A DNA stretch of 64,000 nucleotides, taken from Candidatus Sphingomonas colombiensis. GTDB taxonomy: Bacteria; Pseudomonadota; Alphaproteobacteria; Sphingomonadales; Sphingomonadaceae. The DNA lies in contig CP119315.1 in the NCBI GenBank assembly GCA_029202845.1, positions 3,131,001-3,195,000 of the forward strand, read 5' to 3'. Shown here one piece after another: positions 41,393 to 49,643 of the stretch. Position 1 is the stretch's first letter. Every line of letters starts with the position of its first letter. The notes beneath the pieces are model-generated. The model ran no database searches. It saw only the letters and a list, made by a program, of their open reading frames with translations, and was not told the DNA's origin. The position numbers were made by a program, and so were the translations under genes.

Positions 41393-41698
41393 ATGACGAT
41401 TCTGGTGATGGGAACGATTCGACTGGCTGCGGGTGAAGGCGCGAAAGCGGCGCAACTGCTCGCCGATCACGCGCAAACGGTGCGCGCGGAGGCAGGTTGC
41501 GACGAATATAGCTTCGCCTTCGATGCCGCCGATCCCGATCTGATCCGCGTTGCGGAACGCTGGGCGAGCGTGGAGGCGCTGGCGGCGCATGGTGCGGCGG
41601 AACATCAGAAGGCATTCGGCCGCGCGCTGCGTGCGCATTCGCCGCAGGAAATGGCGATCGACGCATGGGACGGGATGCATTGGCGCAAGTTGGTGTGA
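41393..41698 (+). CDS. Antibiotic biosynthesis monooxygenase (ABM) domain protein
   Basis: The roughly 101-residue single-domain ferredoxin-like protein contains AGCDEYSFAFDAADPDLIRVAERWASVEALAAH, the ABM-fold pattern (HmoB/YgiN type). Members act as cofactor-free oxygenases of quinone-like substrates or as heme-degrading enzymes; nothing here selects between them. ATG 41390 directly upstream is an equivalent start. It is divergent from yajC and upstream of a tRNA gene. Confidence 0.8.
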   Translation: MTILVMGTIRLAAGEGAKAAQLLADHAQTVRAEAGCDEYSFAFDAADPDLIRVAERWASVEALAAHGAAEHQKAFGRALRAHSPQEMAIDAWDGMHWRKLV

Positions 41699-41745
41699 GG
41701 CGGCTTGCGTTGTCGCCGGAGCGCGCGTAGAGGCCGCCCTCCGGT

Positions 41746-41822
41746 CGGGGCGTAGCGCAGCCTGGTAGCGCATCACACTGGGGGTGTGGGGGTCGCAGGT
41801 TCGAATCCTGTCGCCCCGACCA
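41746..41822 (+). tRNA. tRNA-Pro (anticodon GGG)
   Basis: A full cloverleaf of 77 bases is visible. The acceptor arms are CGGGGCG/CGCCCCG, the anticodon loop is CTGGGGG with GGG at 41780-41782, the T arm is GCAGGTTCGAATCCTGT, and an encoded CCA ends the gene. It reads proline codon CCC. No integrase or attachment-site repeat is visible beside it. Confidence 0.96.
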
Positions 41823-42030
41823 ATTTCATCAGCGATGAAGAGACGATCGCCGGTCCATCAGTGGCCGGCGACGTGATCGCGCGCGGCGCGTCGCCCAAAT
41901 GCACCATGACCGATTTGTCATGGTGTGCCCACACCGCTTCAACCGCGCGTGCCGCATGGTCGGTGTGGATATGCAACATGCGCCGCCGCTCTCCTCCTCT
42001 GCCGATCGGCCACTGCCGGAGCATCCAGCG

Positions 42031-42405
42031 ATGAACGGATTGCGCATGGCAGGCTGGGCGGCGATCGGGGCGGCGGCGCTAGGTGCGGGAGCTTTCGGGC
42101 TGCTCGCGGATGGGGTGCCGCACGCCGCCCCGCGCGGCGCGGTTGGCGGCGCGACCTATTCGCCGGTGATCAGCGCGAAACATCATGCACTGGTCGTCAC
42201 CAGTCTGCGGACGGGCGGCGCGGAGGCCAATGCCGGGCTGAAGGTGGGCGATACCGTGAAGGCGATCAACGGCCATGCCGATGCCACGCTCGTCACGCTG
42301 CGCGCGGCCGAAGCGAGGCCGGTGCCCACCTTGCTGAAAGTGCAGCGAAATGGTGACGCGATCGATGTTACCTTGCTAAAGGAGGCGCCGGGAGGCGCGA
42401 ATTGA
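42031..42405 (+). CDS. Membrane-anchored PDZ-domain protein
   Basis: The product has 124 residues from ATG 42031. A hydrophobic N-terminal anchor (MAGWAAIGAAALGAGAFGLLA) precedes a single PDZ-like domain with TSLRTGGAEANAGLKVGDTVKAINGH, ending TLLKEAPGGAN. There is no protease domain. Its stop overlaps the TTG start of the next response regulator, so it belongs to that two-component operon and may act as a periplasmic sensor adaptor. Upstream in-frame ATGs (41899, 41956) would put a long polar region before the anchor. Confidence 0.7.
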   Translation: MNGLRMAGWAAIGAAALGAGAFGLLADGVPHAAPRGAVGGATYSPVISAKHHALVVTSLRTGGAEANAGLKVGDTVKAINGHADATLVTLRAAEARPVPTLLKVQRNGDAIDVTLLKEAPGGAN

Positions 42406-43088
42406 GCAAGATCCTTTTGGTCGAAGATGACGATTCGACAGCCGATTATATCTCCAACGGATTGAGCGAGGCGGGCTTCGTCGTCGATCGCGTGGACAAT
42501 GGCCGCGATGGCCTGTTCCAGGCGACCGACGGCGGATATGACTGCATCGTGCTCGATCGCATGCTGCCGGGGCTGGATGGCATGGCCGTGCTGGCAGCCG
42601 TCCGCGCGGCGGGGGTGTCGACGCCGGTACTGATCCTGTCCGCAATGAGCACGCCGGAGGATCGCGTCGCCGGGCTCACCTCCGGCTCGGACGATTATCT
42701 CACCAAGCCGTTCGTCTTCGCGGAGTTGCTCGCTCGCGTCCGCCTGCTGGTGCGGCGCGGGCAATCAAGCGGCAACGCGCCGGAGACCAAGCTGATCTGC
42801 GACGATCTGGAGATGGACCTGCTCGCGCATCGCGTGAAGCGCGCGGGCAAGCCGGTCGACCTCCAGCCACGCGAATTCCGGCTGCTCGAATATCTGTTGC
42901 GCCACGTCGATCAGGTGGTGACGCGCACGATGCTGCTCGAGGGTGTGTGGGATTATCATTTCGATCCGGGCACCAACGTGACGGACGTGCATATCAGCCG
43001 CCTGCGCAAGAAGATCGACGAGGGCTTCGCGCGGCCGCTGCTCCACACGGTGCGCGGCGCGGGTTATAAGCTGGGCGTCGAGCGATAA
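42402..43088 (+). CDS. OmpR-family response regulator
   Basis: The 228-residue product has a receiver domain with VEDDDS, phosphorylation site in CIVLDRMLPGLDG and lysine in LTKPFVFAEL. A winged-helix domain follows, with LQPREFRLLEYLLRHVDQVVTRTMLLEGVW and HTVRGAGYKLG. The start is TTG 42402, overlapping the PDZ gene stop and preceded by GGGAGG. The following kinase gene overlaps or abuts its stop. Confidence 0.9.
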   Translation: MSKILLVEDDDSTADYISNGLSEAGFVVDRVDNGRDGLFQATDGGYDCIVLDRMLPGLDGMAVLAAVRAAGVSTPVLILSAMSTPEDRVAGLTSGSDDYLTKPFVFAELLARVRLLVRRGQSSGNAPETKLICDDLEMDLLAHRVKRAGKPVDLQPREFRLLEYLLRHVDQVVTRTMLLEGVWDYHFDPGTNVTDVHISRLRKKIDEGFARPLLHTVRGAGYKLGVER

Positions 43089-44434
43089 GGCTGCGGCTGC
43101 CCCGTTCCACGACCCTGCGCTTCGCGGCGCTGGTCTTCGGGCTGCAACTGGCGGGCGCGGCGATCACGCTGGGCACCGTGCGGGAAATCACGCGCGGGCA
43201 GATCACCGCCGCCGCCGGGGAAGCGGCGGAACGGGTGAGGCATGGGCTGCTCGAAACCTATCATCGCGGCGGTACGGCGGCGGCGAGGGCCGAGGTCTCG
43301 CGGATGGTGCGCGCGCGCGGAGCGCAACTCGTGCTGCTGCTGGTGGATCACGACGGCCGCTTCCTCGCCGGCAATGTCGCGGACTGGCCGCCGACCGTTG
43401 CCGCGGGAGGCGATCCGTCGACGATCGAGATTTTTCGCATCGATCGCGATCTTTCAGAGCGGATGCGGGTGATCGCGACACGATTGCCGGATGGCAGCCG
43501 GCTGCTGACCGGACACGTTATCGAAAGCGAACTCCGCTTCGCCCGCGCGATGGAGGAGGCGATGCTGCTGGCGATGGCAGTGGCGCTGATCTTCGCCGGG
43601 CTGGCGGGCGTGATCGCGGCGCGGATGATCGAGCGACGGCTGGGCCGCACGGTGGCGACCGCCGACGCGGTGGCGGCAGGCGACCTGACGCGCCGCGTGC
43701 CGCTGGGCGGCGGCAACGATGCGTTCGAGGCGCTGGCCGAGGCGGTCAACGCGATGCTCGATCGGATCGCGGCGCTGGTTGGCGAGCTGAAGGTGGCGAC
43801 GGACGGACTGGCGCACGATCTCCGCGCGCCGCTCACCCGGCTGCGCGCGACATTGGAACGCGCGCTAGCCGCCGCACCGGACGAGGCGGGGCGCACGATG
43901 ATCCTGCGCGCGATGGATGAGGGCGAGCGCCTGCTGGCGATGCTCGACACCGCCTTGCGCATCACGCGCGCGGAGGCGGGGCTGGGGCGCGAAGCTTTCG
44001 GTGAGGTGGATCTTGGGGTGATGCTCGGTGATCTGGCCGATATGTTCGGCCCGCTGGCGGAGGATCGCGGCAAGAGCATCACGGTCGATATCGCGCAGCC
44101 GATCGCGATCAATGCGAATCGCGAGATGCTGGGGCAGGCGCTCGCCAACCTGGTCGACAATGCGCTGAAATATGGCGCCGGCGCGATCACGTTGTCGGCG
44201 ATCGCGCACGCGCATGAGGTGGCGATCAGTGTCGCCGACGAGGGGAACGGGATTCCGCCCGAGGCGCGCAATGACGCGCTCAAACGCTTCGGCCGGCTGG
44301 ATGCGGCGCGGCATGAGGGTGGCGCGGGGCTAGGCCTGTCGCTGGTCGCGGCGGTGGCGCATCTGCATGGCGGCACGCTAACCCTGAGCGATAACGAGCC
44401 CGGCCTGATCGCGACGATGACGATCGCCGCCTAG
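43085..44434 (+). CDS. Sensor histidine kinase, start codon unclear (ATA at the expected place)
   Basis: About 449 residues. The kinase core has H box LAHDLRAPLTRLR, N box NLVDNALKYG, DEGNGIP and GAGLGLSLV, preceded by a HAMP-like linker and a transmembrane helix at LLAMAVALIFAGLAGVIAA. The frame continues upstream of the first standard start (GTG 43178) through a clear first transmembrane helix (FAALVFGLQLAGAAITLG), so the true start must lie near 43085. There the sequence reads ATAA; ATGA would give the usual stop/start overlap with the regulator. Either an ATA start or a one-base substitution is implied. Confidence 0.8.
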   Translation: MRLRLPRSTTLRFAALVFGLQLAGAAITLGTVREITRGQITAAAGEAAERVRHGLLETYHRGGTAAARAEVSRMVRARGAQLVLLLVDHDGRFLAGNVADWPPTVAAGGDPSTIEIFRIDRDLSERMRVIATRLPDGSRLLTGHVIESELRFARAMEEAMLLAMAVALIFAGLAGVIAARMIERRLGRTVATADAVAAGDLTRRVPLGGGNDAFEALAEAVNAMLDRIAALVGELKVATDGLAHDLRAPLTRLRATLERALAAAPDEAGRTMILRAMDEGERLLAMLDTALRITRAEAGLGREAFGEVDLGVMLGDLADMFGPLAEDRGKSITVDIAQPIAINANREMLGQALANLVDNALKYGAGAITLSAIAHAHEVAISVADEGNGIPPEARNDALKRFGRLDAARHEGGAGLGLSLVAAVAHLHGGTLTLSDNEPGLIATMTIAA

Positions 44435-44440
44435 AACCGA

Positions 44441-44487
44441 TCGGGCATGCGCCCCACCCGCGCGAAGCGGGCGACGCGCATGCCGGC
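44441..44487. terminator. Hairpin between convergent genes
   Basis: GGCATGCGC (44444-44452) pairs with GCGCATGCC (44476-44484), and an inner CCCGC/GCGGG stem (44457-44461/44467-44471) extends it. It sits exactly between the convergent sensor kinase and peroxiredoxin genes. There is no U-tract on either strand, so termination is plausible but not certain. Confidence 0.5.
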
Positions 44488-44490
44488 CGA

Positions 44491-44970
44491 TCAGATGTTG
44501 GCGAGCATATGCTCGGCGGTGCTGACCTTGAATTCGCCCGGACCCTCGACGTTGAGCTGCTCGACGACGCCATCGTTGACGATCATCGAATAGCGCTGGC
44601 TGCGCTTGCCGAGCCCGAATTTCGAGCCATCCATGGTGAGGCCGATCGCTTCGGCGAAATCGCCATTGCCGTCCGCCAGCATCGTGATGTCGCCGGCATT
44701 GCTCGACTTTGCCCATGCGCCCATCACGAACGGATCGTTGACGGCGGTGCAGGCCACTTCGTCGATGCCCTTGCCGGTCAGTTCGTCGTGCTTATCGACA
44801 AAACCCGGCAGATGCTTGGCCGAGCAGGTCGGCGTGAAGGCGCCCGGCACCGCGAACAGCGCGACGCGGCGGCCCTTGAAATATTCTTCGCTGTCCACCG
44901 CCTCAGGCCCGTTGGCGGTCGCCTTGACGAGATTGGTCTTGGGCAGCTTGTCGCCGACGCTGATCGTCAT
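44491..44970 (-). CDS. Peroxiredoxin (Prx5 type)
   Basis: The 159-residue product has the peroxidatic cysteine in the motif VPGAFTPTCSAKHLPGF, typical of the Prx5/AhpE-like branch, and the characteristic VACTAVNDPFVMGAW and KRSQRYSMIVNDG. It reduces hydrogen peroxide and organic peroxides with thiol donors. The start at ATG 44970 (MTISVGDKLP) is the family start; the frame extends upstream without conserved sequence. Confidence 0.93.
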   Translation of the reverse strand: MTISVGDKLPKTNLVKATANGPEAVDSEEYFKGRRVALFAVPGAFTPTCSAKHLPGFVDKHDELTGKGIDEVACTAVNDPFVMGAWAKSSNAGDITMLADGNGDFAEAIGLTMDGSKFGLGKRSQRYSMIVNDGVVEQLNVEGPGEFKVSTAEHMLANI

Positions 44971-45076
44971 CGTGGAATCTCCTGTCGCCGCGGAAACGCG
45001 GTGGCGGCTACGTCGCAAGCGCGTGCGTGATTTTCAAGCGTGGCCTGAGCCGATCTCGGTCGTTATGCTTGCGACA

Positions 45077-45640
45077 ATGGAGTCTGCGAACTTTCTTGCC
45101 GGCCAATTTCTGCTGGCCATGCCCGGAATCGGCGATCCGCGCTTCGATCAGGCGGTGATCGCGGTTTGCGCCCATGATGACGAAGGCGCGATGGGAATCG
45201 ACATCGGCGCGACGTTCGACGGCCTGACGTTGCATGACGTGCTGCGTCAGGTGGATATCGATCCGGGCGAGGCGCCCGACGTGCCGGTGCATCGCGGGGG
45301 CCCGGTCGAGACGCGGCGCGGCTTCGTGCTGCACAGCCGCGATTGGGGCGGGGCGGATACGGTCGACGTCGCGGGGCGCTGGGCCTTGTCGGGCACGCTC
45401 GACGCGTTGCGCGCGATCGCGGCGGGCAAGGGGCCGGCGCGATGGCTGGTCGCGCTGGGTTATGCCGGCTGGGGGCCGGGGCAGCTCGATGGAGAGATGA
45501 CACGCCACGGCTGGTTGAACCTCGATGCGGGGGGTGAGGCGATCCTGTTCGACACGCCGGCCGATGCCCGCTGGGCGGACGGCTTTGCCAGCGTCGGCAT
45601 CGATCCCCGCCTGCTCGCCAACGAAAGCGGGCACGCCTGA
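45077..45640 (+). CDS. YqgE/AlgH family protein
   Basis: The 187-residue product begins MESANFLAGQFLLAMPGIGDPRFDQAVI, contains HDDEGAMGIDIG and VHRGGPVETRRGFVLHS, and ends with the acidic, tryptophan-containing C-terminus typical of the UPF0301/YqgE family. The function is not established; AlgH was first named as an alginate regulator. ATG 45065 is four codons upstream and also possible. The gene is divergent from the peroxiredoxin and upstream of ahcY. Confidence 0.9.
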   Translation: MESANFLAGQFLLAMPGIGDPRFDQAVIAVCAHDDEGAMGIDIGATFDGLTLHDVLRQVDIDPGEAPDVPVHRGGPVETRRGFVLHSRDWGGADTVDVAGRWALSGTLDALRAIAAGKGPARWLVALGYAGWGPGQLDGEMTRHGWLNLDAGGEAILFDTPADARWADGFASVGIDPRLLANESGHA

Positions 45641-45661
45641 TCGTTCGCGCCAAAGGCTCAC

Positions 45662-45677
45662 ATAAAGATATCTTTAT
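45662..45677. promoter_or_regulatory. 16-bp perfect palindrome upstream of ahcY, probable operator
   Basis: ATAAAGATATCTTTAT is a perfect palindrome in an otherwise GC-rich region, 94 bases before the ahcY start. Its AT-rich form and place suggest an ArsR-family operator; SahR, which senses S-adenosylhomocysteine, is known to control ahcY and methionine-cycle genes in proteobacteria. The assignment to SahR is inference. Confidence 0.6.
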
Positions 45678-45770
45678 ATTTGCATCCGAACGCTCGCGCG
45701 GGTAAAGGCGCGCGCATGCCGGCCGGTGCGATGCGCCTTGGTCGACCCTATTTTTTCGGAGAATTCCGCC

Positions 45771-47189
45771 GTGGCTACCGTGCTCGATCGCCCGACCAGT
45801 GATTACGTCATCAAGGACATCAGCCTTGCCGATTTCGGTCGCAAGGAAATCGAGATCGCCGAAACCGAAATGCCCGGCCTGATGTCGCTGCGCGAGGAAT
45901 TCGGTGCGTCGCAGCCGCTGAAGGGCGCGCGCATCACCGGCTCGCTGCACATGACGATCCAGACCGCGGTGCTGATCGAAACGCTGACCGCGCTGGGCGC
46001 CCACGTGCGCTGGGCGACCTGCAACATCTATTCGACGCAGGACCATGCCGCCGCCGCGATCGCCGCGGCCGGCATCCCGGTGTTCGCGGTGAAGGGCGAG
46101 AGCCTCGCGGAATATTGGGACTATGTCGGCTCGATCTTCGATTGGGATGACGGCAACGGCCAGACCGCCAACATCATCCTCGACGACGGCGGCGACGCGA
46201 CGATGTTCGCGCTGTGGGGCGCGAAGCTGGAGCGCGGCGAGAGCTTCGGCGAGCCGGAGAATGCCGAGGAAATCGAATTCCAGCGCGCGCTGAAGGCGTT
46301 CATCGCCAAGAAGCCGGGTTATCTGACCGAGACGGTGAAGAACCTGAAGGGCGTTTCGGAAGAGACCACCACCGGCGTCCACCGCCTGTACGAGATCGCC
46401 AAGAAGGGCGAACTGCCGTTCCCGGCGATCAACGTGAACGATTCGGTCACCAAGTCGAAGTTCGACAACCTCTATGGTTGCAAGGAATCGCTGGTCGACG
46501 CGATCCGCCGCGCGACCGACGTGATGCTGGCCGGCAAGGTCGCCTGCGTCGCCGGCTTCGGCGATGTCGGCAAGGGCTCGGCACAGTCGCTGCGTAACGG
46601 CGGCGCGCGCGTGCTCGTCACCGAAGTCGATCCGATCTGCGCGTTGCAGGCCGCGATGGAAGGCTTCGAGGTCGTGACGATGGAAGAAGCGGTGACCCGC
46701 GCCGACATCTTCTGCACCGCGACCGGCAATGCCGACGTCATCACCGCCGATCACATGAAGGCGATGAAGCCGATGGCGATCGTCTGCAACATCGGGCATT
46801 TCGACAGCGAGATCCAGATCGCCGCGCTCAGCAACTATGAGTGGACCGAGGTGAAGCCGGGCACCGATTTGGTGAAGTTCCCGGACGGCAAGCAGATCAT
46901 CGTGCTCGCCAAGGGCCGCCTCGTGAACCTCGGCTGCGCGACCGGCCATCCGTCGTTCGTGATGTCCTCGTCCTTCACCAACCAGACGCTCGCGCAGATC
47001 GAGCTTTGGACCAAGGGCGAGAATTACCAGAATCAGGTCTATGTCCTGCCCAAGCACCTCGACGAAAAGGTCGCGGCGCTGCACCTGGAGAAGCTGGGCG
47101 TGAAGCTCAGCAAGCTCAGCCAAAAGCAGGCGGATTACATCGGCGTGAAGGTCGAAGGCCCGTTCAAGCCCGATCATTATCGTTATTGA
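45771..47189 (+). CDS. ahcY: Adenosylhomocysteinase
   Basis: The 472-residue product has the substrate-domain segment TETEMPGLMSLREEFG-like IEIAETEMPGLMSLREEFG, the NAD-binding GFGDVGKGSAQSLR, VTEVDPICALQA, HFDSEIQ and the C-terminal KPDHYRY with the conserved lysine and tyrosine. It hydrolyses S-adenosylhomocysteine to adenosine and homocysteine and so relieves product inhibition of methyltransferases. The start is GTG 45771 behind CGGAG. A palindrome upstream and an intrinsic terminator downstream bound a single-gene unit. Confidence 0.97.
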   Translation: MATVLDRPTSDYVIKDISLADFGRKEIEIAETEMPGLMSLREEFGASQPLKGARITGSLHMTIQTAVLIETLTALGAHVRWATCNIYSTQDHAAAAIAAAGIPVFAVKGESLAEYWDYVGSIFDWDDGNGQTANIILDDGGDATMFALWGAKLERGESFGEPENAEEIEFQRALKAFIAKKPGYLTETVKNLKGVSEETTTGVHRLYEIAKKGELPFPAINVNDSVTKSKFDNLYGCKESLVDAIRRATDVMLAGKVACVAGFGDVGKGSAQSLRNGGARVLVTEVDPICALQAAMEGFEVVTMEEAVTRADIFCTATGNADVITADHMKAMKPMAIVCNIGHFDSEIQIAALSNYEWTEVKPGTDLVKFPDGKQIIVLAKGRLVNLGCATGHPSFVMSSSFTNQTLAQIELWTKGENYQNQVYVLPKHLDEKVAALHLEKLGVKLSKLSQKQADYIGVKVEGPFKPDHYRY

Positions 47190-47211
47190 TCCGGAATATG
47201 ACAGGAAACGA

Positions 47212-47238
47212 GGGGGGCGCGACGCGGCCCCCTTTTTT
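47212..47238 (+). terminator. Intrinsic terminator of ahcY
   Basis: GGGGGC pairs with GCCCCC (about 47213-47218 and 47227-47232) and is followed by TTTTTT at 47233-47238. It lies 23 bases after the ahcY stop. Confidence 0.85.
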
Positions 47239-47300
47239 CATGCCCAAACTCTGCCTATCACCGCTCTTATGACGATCCATCAGGGGCAGGTGAGCCCGGC

Positions 47301-49643
47301 ATGATCGAAATCTCGACTGCCGCCGCGTTGACCGGCGGGGTGATCGTTGCGCTGTTGCTGATCGCGGGCGCGTGGCTGCTGTTCGCCGGGCTGCGTGCGG
47401 AGGCGCGGGCGCGCGGGGCACTCGCCGCGAACGCGCGGTTCGAGGCATTGTTCGGGGCGGCGCCGGCATCGCCGATCCTCGCTTATGCCGATGGCCGGAT
47501 CGAGCTGAACCGCAGGGTAGCGGGTTGGCTGGGTGTCGACGGACTGCCGGAACGGATCGACGAACTGGCGAGCGTGCTGCCGGCCGAAACCATCGTCGGG
47601 CTTAAGCACGATATCGTTGCCGCGCAGCGATCCGGCCGCGGTTTCGCGCGGCCGATGACGCTTGCCGGCTCTTCGCGCACCTTGCTGTGGCGCGGCGAGC
47701 GCGCGCCGCTCGAAATGGGATCGGGCGCGGTCGTCATCTGGGTGTTCGACGCCACCGACAGCCAGCGCGAGATCAAGGCGCTGAGCGAACAGAAGGTCGA
47801 TCTGCTCAACGCATTCGAGGCGCTGACCGGCCTTATCGAAACCGCGCCGCTGCCGATGTGGTATCGCGGGCCGGATCTCAAGCTGGCGATGGCCAACACG
47901 GCCTATGTCGCGGCGGTAGAGGCGGTCGATGCGGCCGATGTAGTGGCGCGCGGCGTGGAACTGGTCGAGGGCTCCGGGCAGGGCGGCCCACTGGGCGGCG
48001 CGGTCGCGGCACGCGAGCAGGGCCGGCCGCAGGAGCGCGTGCTGCCCGCCACGATCGCTGGCGAGCGGCGCTCCCTGCGGCTGCACGATATCCCGCTGCC
48101 GGCCGGCGGCGTCGCCGGCTATGCGATCGATATCGAGGATTTGGAGCAGGCCCATGCGCGCGAGCGTCGCTTCGCCGACGCGCAACGCGGGATGCTCGAT
48201 CGGCTTTCGGCCGGCGTGGCGCAATTCGGCCCGGATCGCGCGCTCACTTTCTGCAACCAGCCATTCCGCCGCATGTTCGCGATGCGCAGCGAGTGGCTTT
48301 CCGACCGGCCGGAATTCGATCGCGTGCTCGAACGGATGCGCGAGGCGAACCGCGTGCCGGAGGTACGCGATTTCCCCGGCTGGAAGGCCGAACGCCGTGA
48401 CTGGTTCATCCAGACCGATAACGCGGTGGAGGAAACCTGGCTGCTGCCCGATGGCGCGCATATCCGCGTGCTCGCGCAGCCGCTGCCGGATGGCGCGCTG
48501 CTCGTGATCTTCGAGGATCGCACCGAACAGGTGCAGCTTGCCTCCGCGCGGGACACTTTGCTGCGAGTGCGCACCGCCACTTTCGACAATCTGTTCGAGG
48601 CGCTTGGCGTGTTCGCCACGAACGGCAAGCTGCAATTGTGGAACAACCGCTTCCGCGCGCTCTGGGGCCTGGAGGAGGAATTCCTCAGCGGGCATCCGCG
48701 AGTCGACGCGGTGGCCGAAAAGGTCGCGTCCAAGCTCGCCAGCCCCGGCCAGGCGAAGTTCATCAACGAACTGGTGCGCGCCGCGACGATCGAGCGGCAG
48801 ACGCGCAGCGGAAGGGTCGAACTGGCGGATGGGCGCCAGTTCGAGTTTGCCGCCGTGCCGCTGCCCGACGGCAATGCGCTGTTCACGATGCTCGACATCA
48901 CCGACAGTCGCCGCATCGAACAGGCGCTGCGCGAACGCACTCAGGCACTGGAAGACGCAGACCGGATCAAGACCGCCTTTGTTGCGAGCATGAGCTACGA
49001 ATTGCGCACGCCGCTCACGTCGATCAGCGGCTTCGCCGAGATGTTGCACGGTGGCTATGCCGGCAAGATGACCAAACAGGCCGATGCCTATGTCGAGGCG
49101 ATCCTCGAATCCGTCGAACGACTGGGGGTGATGATCGATGACGTCCTCGATCTGACCCAGGTGGTGAGCGAGGGCGAAGGGCTGGATCGCGAGGATATCG
49201 ATCTCGCCGTAATCGCGCGCGCCGCCGCCGATCGCGTCGCCGCGCAGGCCAAGCGCGACAAGATCGATTATGTCATCGAAATCAGCCACTCGATCGGCCG
49301 GATCACGGGCGACGCGCGCCGCATCCGAGAGGTGATCGAACATCTGCTGCGCCACGCGATTACCGCCGCCGGAGAAGGTGGACGCGTGCTGCTCCATGCC
49401 GACGGGAACGCCGCACGCGCCCGGATCGTGGTGTCGGACGGCGGGGCGGGGATGGATGCGGAAACCGCGGCACATGCCTTCGATCGGTTCGCGCGGCCGG
49501 GGATCGCCACTGGCGGAGAACGCGCGCTCGATCTCGGGTTGCCGCTCGCCAAGCAATTCGTCGAGGCGCATCGCGGGACGGTGGCGCTGATCAGCGAGCC
49601 CGGCGAGGGCACGCTGGTGACGGTGGAACTGCCGCGCCGATGA
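47301..49643 (+). CDS. divL: DivL-like tyrosine pseudokinase with PAS domains
   Basis: The 780-residue product has an N-terminal transmembrane helix (about 8-31), several PAS-like domains (about 45-620) and a histidine-kinase-like C-terminus. At the H box the acceptor histidine is replaced by tyrosine (Y566 in FVASMSYELRTPL), the hallmark of Caulobacter DivL. The ATPase domain is also altered: the N-box asparagine position reads LLRHAI, and the second glycine motif reads ALDLGLPLAK. DivL is known to act as a pseudokinase that links DivK to CckA and so to CtrA control of the cell cycle. It overlaps tsaE by four bases. Confidence 0.85.
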   Translation: MIEISTAAALTGGVIVALLLIAGAWLLFAGLRAEARARGALAANARFEALFGAAPASPILAYADGRIELNRRVAGWLGVDGLPERIDELASVLPAETIVGLKHDIVAAQRSGRGFARPMTLAGSSRTLLWRGERAPLEMGSGAVVIWVFDATDSQREIKALSEQKVDLLNAFEALTGLIETAPLPMWYRGPDLKLAMANTAYVAAVEAVDAADVVARGVELVEGSGQGGPLGGAVAAREQGRPQERVLPATIAGERRSLRLHDIPLPAGGVAGYAIDIEDLEQAHARERRFADAQRGMLDRLSAGVAQFGPDRALTFCNQPFRRMFAMRSEWLSDRPEFDRVLERMREANRVPEVRDFPGWKAERRDWFIQTDNAVEETWLLPDGAHIRVLAQPLPDGALLVIFEDRTEQVQLASARDTLLRVRTATFDNLFEALGVFATNGKLQLWNNRFRALWGLEEEFLSGHPRVDAVAEKVASKLASPGQAKFINELVRAATIERQTRSGRVELADGRQFEFAAVPLPDGNALFTMLDITDSRRIEQALRERTQALEDADRIKTAFVASMSYELRTPLTSISGFAEMLHGGYAGKMTKQADAYVEAILESVERLGVMIDDVLDLTQVVSEGEGLDREDIDLAVIARAAADRVAAQAKRDKIDYVIEISHSIGRITGDARRIREVIEHLLRHAITAAGEGGRVLLHADGNAARARIVVSDGGAGMDAETAAHAFDRFARPGIATGGERALDLGLPLAKQFVEAHRGTVALISEPGEGTLVTVELPRR

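Noticed and set aside
41746..41822. tRNA-Pro as an attachment site for a mobile element
   Set aside because: No repeated tRNA 3' end, integrase or composition change is visible on either side.
45640..45771. S-adenosylhomocysteine riboswitch in the ahcY leader
   Set aside because: The 131-base region shows the palindrome but I could not find the conserved SAH riboswitch core or pseudoknot arms.
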